This document shows, piece by piece, positions 5,735 through 9,490 of a stretch of 9,490 nt of DNA (positions within the stretch are counted from its first letter, which is position 1; each line of letters starts with the position of its first letter). The stretch lies in the NCBI GenBank assembly GCA_026996955.1, contig JALWJV010000380.1, forward strand, positions 1 through 9,490. Reading direction: 5' to 3'. This stretch comes from Deltaproteobacteria bacterium (lineage in GTDB: Bacteria > Desulfobacterota > Dissulfuribacteria > Dissulfuribacterales > QOAL01). A model generated the notes under the pieces. It made no database searches. It was not told the DNA's origin and worked only from the letters and a program-made list of their open reading frames with translations. Made by a program: the position numbers and the translations under genes.

Positions 5735-6781
5735 ATGTCAACAGTAAACGAGAAGATTACAGAGAAGATACGCTCCGAGGCTCAACGGCTTCTTTCATCA
5801 GGTGAAATAGCAGCCTTTATTGGATATGAGGCCGGAAGCCTGCCCATGAGCGTCAGGCCCTTTGTGGCCAGAAAGCCGGAGGATGCTTCCAGGCTGGTAT
5901 GGAACAGTTTCTGTGTTCTGAACCTTGCAAACTACCTTCCGGCCCTGCTGAAATCATTTGAACCGCCAAGACGGCCTGGTGATCCGCCCCCTGAAGGCCC
6001 TCTCCCAAAGGTTGGCATTCTTGCCACAGGATGCTGGTCAAGGAATATCGTTGTACAGATAAAGGAGAATCAGGTTGACCGTGACAGGGTGGTAATTGTG
6101 GGTGTTCCAAGCAGGGGTATGGTAAGCGCCCGCAAGGTCAAGGAGGCTGTTGGAGAAAGGGATATTCAGGCCTGCACTGAGGAGGATCATTCCCTTAAAA
6201 TCAGTGGTGAGGGGTTTGAGCAGGAGCTTAACCGATGGGACGTGGTAAGGGATAACTGCAAGACATGCGTACATCCTGACCCTGTAATTTACGACATCCT
6301 TATTGGTGATCCTGCTGGTGAGCGCCAGGTCCAGGACCGTTTTGCCCAGGTTGATGAGATAGAGCACAAATCACTTGAAGAACGCTGGGACTGGTTTGCT
6401 GATTCATTTTCTTCATGCGTAAGATGTTATGCGTGCCGTAACGCATGCCCGCTCTGTTACTGCCCAACCTGTTTTGTTGATGACTCAAGGCCACAGTGGG
6501 TTGGAAAGAGTACAGAGCAGACAGACACAATGCTCTTCCACATACTCAGGGCCTATCACTGTGCCGGCAGATGCACTGACTGCGGCTCGTGTGAAAGCGT
6601 TTGTCCTGTGGGGATTCCAATGAGGCTTCTTACCAAAAAACTCAACAAGGACGTGCTTGAAATGTATGGGAGCGAGGCAGGAATGTCACTAGATGAACCC
6701 CTGCCCCTTACCACATACAACCCGGCTGATCCCCAGGGATTTGTCCTTACAGAGAAGTCTGAGAAGGGAGGGGACAGGTAA
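5735..6781 (+). CDS. flxC: FlxC-like 4Fe-4S dicluster protein, 348 aa
   Basis: Cytoplasmic iron-sulfur protein expected to relay electrons between the FlxA/FlxB side and the MvhD-like protein. The first 180 residues have no classical cluster motif but contain scattered cysteines (C60, C100 in LATGCWSRN, C147, C175 and C178 in CKTCVHPDP) and resemble the N-terminal region of F420-hydrogenase-beta/Flx-type iron-sulfur proteins. The C-terminal half has one cysteine-dense block, C228-x2-C231-x2-C234-x3-C238-P with additional C241, C243 and C246, and a second motif C280-x2-C283-x2-C286-x3-C290-P (C276 precedes it), so two [4Fe-4S] clusters are likely. No signal peptide or membrane segment is seen. 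The ATG lies 5 bases after the flxD stop with AGAGG (5728-5732) overlapping that stop, and the TAA overlaps the next ATG by one base (TAATG), which points to translational coupling. The FlxC name rests on gene order and composition; the B/C assignment is less certain than the family. Confidence 0.82.
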   Translation: MSTVNEKITEKIRSEAQRLLSSGEIAAFIGYEAGSLPMSVRPFVARKPEDASRLVWNSFCVLNLANYLPALLKSFEPPRRPGDPPPEGPLPKVGILATGCWSRNIVVQIKENQVDRDRVVIVGVPSRGMVSARKVKEAVGERDIQACTEEDHSLKISGEGFEQELNRWDVVRDNCKTCVHPDPVIYDILIGDPAGERQVQDRFAQVDEIEHKSLEERWDWFADSFSSCVRCYACRNACPLCYCPTCFVDDSRPQWVGKSTEQTDTMLFHILRAYHCAGRCTDCGSCESVCPVGIPMRLLTKKLNKDVLEMYGSEAGMSLDEPLPLTTYNPADPQGFVLTEKSEKGGDR

Positions 6782-7812
6782 TGAAGGCCTTGAAACTTGA
6801 CAGAAACGCAATTGGACAGTGGCTTTCAGCTATGGCCGGGGAAAGGGATATTTACGTTCCAGCCCCTGATGGTCCGGCAAAGGGTACATGGACACTTCTT
6901 ACCGATTACTCCATGCCTGAAATAAAACCGGGGGTTCCGGCAAGGCCGGTTAAGAATTTTCTTTTTCCTCAGCCGGAAACACTTCTCAAATTTTCAACTG
7001 TCCCAACAGACCCTAACTGCTGCCTGCCCTCTGAACCAGAGGAAAACGGGAGAAAAAACGTGGTATTTGGTGTAAGGCCATGTGATGCAAGAAGCATAGG
7101 GCTTAATGCCTTGGCCTGCAAGGCAGATACATATTATCAGGCAAATATGGAGAAAAATGCCATTATTGGCCTTACATGCAGCCAGGTCTGCTCAACATGC
7201 TTCTGTTCTGAAACAGGCGGATCACCAATGGGAACAGAAGGTTGTGATGTATCTCTGACTGAAATTGATGGAAGTTATATAGCCCGTGCCATGACAGAGC
7301 GTGGAGAGGCGTTGCTGGCCCTGGCTGAATCATCTGGTAAAGAGGTCACTGATTCGGATATCTCTGCAGTTGAAGCACTTGAGGAAAAGGCGAGAGCAGG
7401 TTCTGACGAGATAAGGAATCCTGAAGAGCAGCTAAGGGCAAAGGACCTGATGGAGCTTTACAATGCCCCGTTCTGGCAGGAGCTTGCAGACAGGTGCATA
7501 AACTGCGGCGCATGTACATTTCTCTGTCCTACCTGTTACTGTTTTGATATTCAGGATGAAACCCTTCATGGAAAGGGGAGACGGATAAGGTGTCAGGACT
7601 CATGCATGTTTCCCCTGTTTACCCTCCATGCATCAGGCCATAATCCAAGAGGGCAGAAGATTCAGCGTGTACGGAACCGTTTCATGCACAAGATGAAGTA
7701 CTTTCCCGACAGGTTTGGCCCTATTTCCTGCGTAGGATGCGGAAGATGTGTAAGGGACTGTCCTGTTAATATTGACATCAGGGAAGTTATGAGATCACTT
7801 TTACATATATAA
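6781..7812 (+). CDS. flxB: FlxB-like 4Fe-4S dicluster protein (sulfhydrogenase beta/AsrA-like), 343 aa
   Basis: Iron-sulfur partner of the FAD/NAD(P)H subunit encoded next. The protein resembles the beta subunit of sulfhydrogenases (HydB) and anaerobic sulfite reductase A: a conserved central segment with GVRPCDARSIG at 97-107, extra cysteines C133, C137, C140 and C142, then two ferredoxin-type motifs, C239-x2-C242-x2-C245-x3-C249-P-TCYC and C317-x2-C320-x2-C323-x3-C327-P. In those families this subunit always travels with a PyrK-like flavoprotein, as here. A strong purine-rich binding site (GGGAGGGG, 6767-6774) lies before the ATG, inside the end of flxC, and the genes overlap by one base. 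The protein ends at TAA 7810-7812, 33 bases before flxA. No truncation is evident, and the length is typical for the family. Confidence 0.84.
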   Translation: MKALKLDRNAIGQWLSAMAGERDIYVPAPDGPAKGTWTLLTDYSMPEIKPGVPARPVKNFLFPQPETLLKFSTVPTDPNCCLPSEPEENGRKNVVFGVRPCDARSIGLNALACKADTYYQANMEKNAIIGLTCSQVCSTCFCSETGGSPMGTEGCDVSLTEIDGSYIARAMTERGEALLALAESSGKEVTDSDISAVEALEEKARAGSDEIRNPEEQLRAKDLMELYNAPFWQELADRCINCGACTFLCPTCYCFDIQDETLHGKGRRIRCQDSCMFPLFTLHASGHNPRGQKIQRVRNRFMHKMKYFPDRFGPISCVGCGRCVRDCPVNIDIREVMRSLLHI

Positions 7813-7845
7813 TGAAGCCTCGGAATTTTCAGAGAGATAAATGAT

Positions 7846-8691
7846 ATGTCAAGCACAAAAAATCCATACAGGCCTTATCCGGCTCGCCTGGACAATATCA
7901 AGGTAGAGACAGAAGACGGCAATCTCAAGACATTCCGCATTGTGCTGGAAGACAAGGCGGACAGGGAGGCCTGGAAGCATACAGCCGGACAGTTTGCCAT
8001 GCTTTCTCTTGCAGGAAAGGGAGAGATACCTATTGGAATTGCCTCCTCTCCCACAGAGGAGGGCCATCTGCTCTTTACTGTTAACAGGGCCGGAGTTGTT
8101 ACCACTGCTCTTCATAACATGAAGGAGGGTGACAGAATAGGCGTAAGAGGCCCTTTGGGTAACGGTTTTCCTGTTGATACAGAGCTGAAAGGCAAGAATA
8201 TAGTTATTATTGCCGGCGGATTTGCCTTTACCACACTTCGGGCAACACTTATTTACATGCTTGAACATCGCCAGGATTACGGAAAGATAACCGTTATTTA
8301 CGGTGCAAGGACACCTGGTATGCTTCTATACAGAGATGAGCTTGAAAAGTGGCAGGCACGGGACGATGTTGACATGCATGTCACCATTGACCGGGAGGCA
8401 CCCGGGTGGGACGGACTTGTTGGTTTCGTCCCCACCATTGCAGGCCAGGTTGCCCCGTCTCCGGATAATGCTGCTGCACTCATCTGTGGACCGCCCATAA
8501 TGATCAAATTTACAATGCCTCCACTTGAAGAGATTGGATGGACTGATGATCAGGTATATCTCTCCCTTGAAAATCGCATGAAATGTGGCATAGGAATATG
8601 CGGTCACTGCAGCGTAGGGCCGGTTTATGTCTGTCATGACGGCCCTGTATTTACCAGGTCACAGGTGCAGAAACTGCCAATAGAATATTAA
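7846..8691 (+). CDS. flxA: FlxA-like FAD/NAD(P)-binding oxidoreductase (sulfhydrogenase gamma/PyrK-like), 281 aa
   Basis: Expected entry point for NADH or NADPH electrons. The fold is the ferredoxin-NADP reductase type. The FAD domain (about 10-110) has PIGIASSP at 62-69 and RGPLGNGF at 101-108; the nucleotide-binding domain has IAGGFAFTTLRA at 122-133 and CGPP at 214-217. The C-terminal [2Fe-2S] site has C247-x4-C252-x2-C255-x7-C263, the arrangement of the dihydroorotate dehydrogenase electron-transfer subunit (PyrK) and AsrB/HydG. All four ligands are present. The ATG at 7846 is preceded by AGAGAG (7831-7836); an out-of-frame ATG at 7841 is ignored. The gene closes the Hdr-Flx set: in Desulfovibrio-type clusters the order is flxABCD-hdrABC, and here it is reversed. 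Whether NADH or NADPH is preferred cannot be told from the sequence. Confidence 0.9.
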   Translation: MSSTKNPYRPYPARLDNIKVETEDGNLKTFRIVLEDKADREAWKHTAGQFAMLSLAGKGEIPIGIASSPTEEGHLLFTVNRAGVVTTALHNMKEGDRIGVRGPLGNGFPVDTELKGKNIVIIAGGFAFTTLRATLIYMLEHRQDYGKITVIYGARTPGMLLYRDELEKWQARDDVDMHVTIDREAPGWDGLVGFVPTIAGQVAPSPDNAAALICGPPIMIKFTMPPLEEIGWTDDQVYLSLENRMKCGIGICGHCSVGPVYVCHDGPVFTRSQVQKLPIEY

Positions 8692-8736
8692 AATATCCAG
8701 ATTGAGTAATACTGGTCAGGTAATACTTTTTTAATT

Positions 8737-9490
8737 ATGAAAAATCAATCTCCTGTTAAAGATATAATGCCGCCACCTCTGAAGATAGGTGATGTAACAG
8801 CGCGTCTTCCTATAATTCAGGGTGGAATGGGAGTTGGAATATCCATGGAGGGCCTTGCCACTGCTGTGGCAAAGGCAGGTGGCATAGGTGTGCTGGCCGC
8901 AGTGCTTATAGGGCTTGAAGAAAAGGATTTTGCATCCAAGCCCCAGGAAGCCACCTACAGGGCATTGGCAAAGCAGATAAAAAATGTCAAGAAGGCCGTT
9001 CCTGATGGAGTGGTTGGTGTTAATATCATGGTTGCGCTCCAGGATTATGAAACCATGGTAAAGACTGCTGCTAGTGCCGGTGCTGACCTTATTATCAGCG
9101 GCGCAGGTCTTCCCCTCAAACTCCCTGGCATGATTCCTGAGGGCTGTAATACCAAGCTGGTGCCCATAGTATCATCAGGCCGGGCAGCAACTATTCTGTG
9201 CCGCAGGTGGCAGGGACATTTTGACAGGCTTCCTGATGCCATTGTGGTTGAGGGGCCAAAGGCCGGAGGTCACCTTGGATTCCATGCGGAAGACCTTGAT
9301 AAGCCCGAATTTCAGATAGAAAACCTGGTGCCCGAGGTTATTGAGGCTGTTACGCCTTTCAGGGAGAAGTACAATGCCCCGATACCTGTAATTGCAGCAG
9401 GTGGAATATACACCGGCGAGGACATCTATCGCTTTATAAAGATGGGTGCTGCCGGCGTGCAGATGGGCACAAGGTTTGTGGCTACACATG
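8737..9490 (+). CDS. Nitronate monooxygenase-family FMN protein (3' end outside window)
   Basis: The frame is open from ATG 8737 to the window edge: 251 codons and no stop, so the gene is cut by the window. It is a TIM-barrel FMN enzyme of the nitronate monooxygenase / 2-nitropropane dioxygenase family. Visible motifs are IIQGGMGVGIS at 26-36 (phosphate/flavin-binding start of the barrel), GVNIMVA at 94-100, EGPKAGGHLGFH at 172-183 with H179 in the place of the family's catalytic His, AAGGIYTG at 220-227 and GVQMGTRF at 240-247. Related proteins include enoyl-ACP reductase FabK and PfaD-like enzymes, so the name does not fix the substrate. It starts 45 bases after flxA on the same strand with no terminator between, so it is probably co-transcribed; the ribosome binding site is weak. 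An anaerobe has little use for an oxygen-dependent nitronate monooxygenase, so a reductase role linked to the electron-transfer complex is conceivable but unproven. Confidence 0.88.
   Translation, partial: MKNQSPVKDIMPPPLKIGDVTARLPIIQGGMGVGISMEGLATAVAKAGGIGVLAAVLIGLEEKDFASKPQEATYRALAKQIKNVKKAVPDGVVGVNIMVALQDYETMVKTAASAGADLIISGAGLPLKLPGMIPEGCNTKLVPIVSSGRAATILCRRWQGHFDRLPDAIVVEGPKAGGHLGFHAEDLDKPEFQIENLVPEVIEAVTPFREKYNAPIPVIAAGGIYTGEDIYRFIKMGAAGVQMGTRFVATH

Noticed and set aside
1..9490. CRISPR arrays, tRNA or rRNA genes, and transposase genes
   Set aside because: I saw no regularly spaced direct repeats, no cloverleaf or rRNA motifs, and no transposase-like protein in any plausible frame.

Overview
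The window reads as a chromosomal segment of an anaerobic, probably sulfate-reducing bacterium of the Desulfobacterota (deltaproteobacterial) type. The inference rests on gene content: a heterodisulfide-reductase (Hdr) / Flx-type electron-transfer operon, many cysteine-rich iron-sulfur proteins and a probable selenoprotein. The genus cannot be read from the sequence. All convincing genes lie on the + strand.

Layout. Bases 1-112 are the 3' end of gyrB, followed by a strong 13-15 bp hairpin that probably ends it. Bases 113-719 carry no convincing gene. They hold a roughly 180-bp imperfect palindrome (222-401), a small palindrome (492-510), a possible promoter (545-573) and a good ribosome binding site (708-712). 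From 720 onward comes one long gene cluster: an HdrD-like (HdrC+HdrB fusion) iron-sulfur protein (720-1952), a very large tandem HdrA flavoprotein (2087-5167), an MvhD/FlxD-like [2Fe-2S] protein (5292-5729), two iron-sulfur proteins of FlxC and FlxB type (5735-6781, 6781-7812), an FAD/NAD(P)H-binding FlxA-type subunit (7846-8691), and the first 251 codons of a nitronate-monooxygenase-family FMN protein that runs off the right end (8737-9490).

The main point for the annotator is the first gene. It is interrupted by one in-frame TGA at 1434-1436. The reading frame continues without a break on both sides. The TGA falls where related CCG-domain proteins have a cysteine, and a hairpin with the geometry of a bacterial SECIS element lies directly behind it. 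I therefore annotate one 410-residue selenoprotein with selenocysteine at residue 239, not two adjacent genes of 238 and 169 residues.

How the genes work together (inference from the Flx-Hdr and Mvh-Hdr families): the FlxA-type subunit would oxidise NAD(P)H. Electrons would pass through the FlxB/FlxC iron-sulfur proteins and the MvhD-like adaptor to the HdrA flavin, where they may be bifurcated between ferredoxin and a disulfide-type acceptor handled by the HdrD-like selenoprotein. The natural acceptor is not shown by the sequence. Unusual points are the Sec residue, an N-terminal CCG domain reduced to one Cys plus Sec, the double-length HdrA, the gene order and the trailing FMN enzyme.
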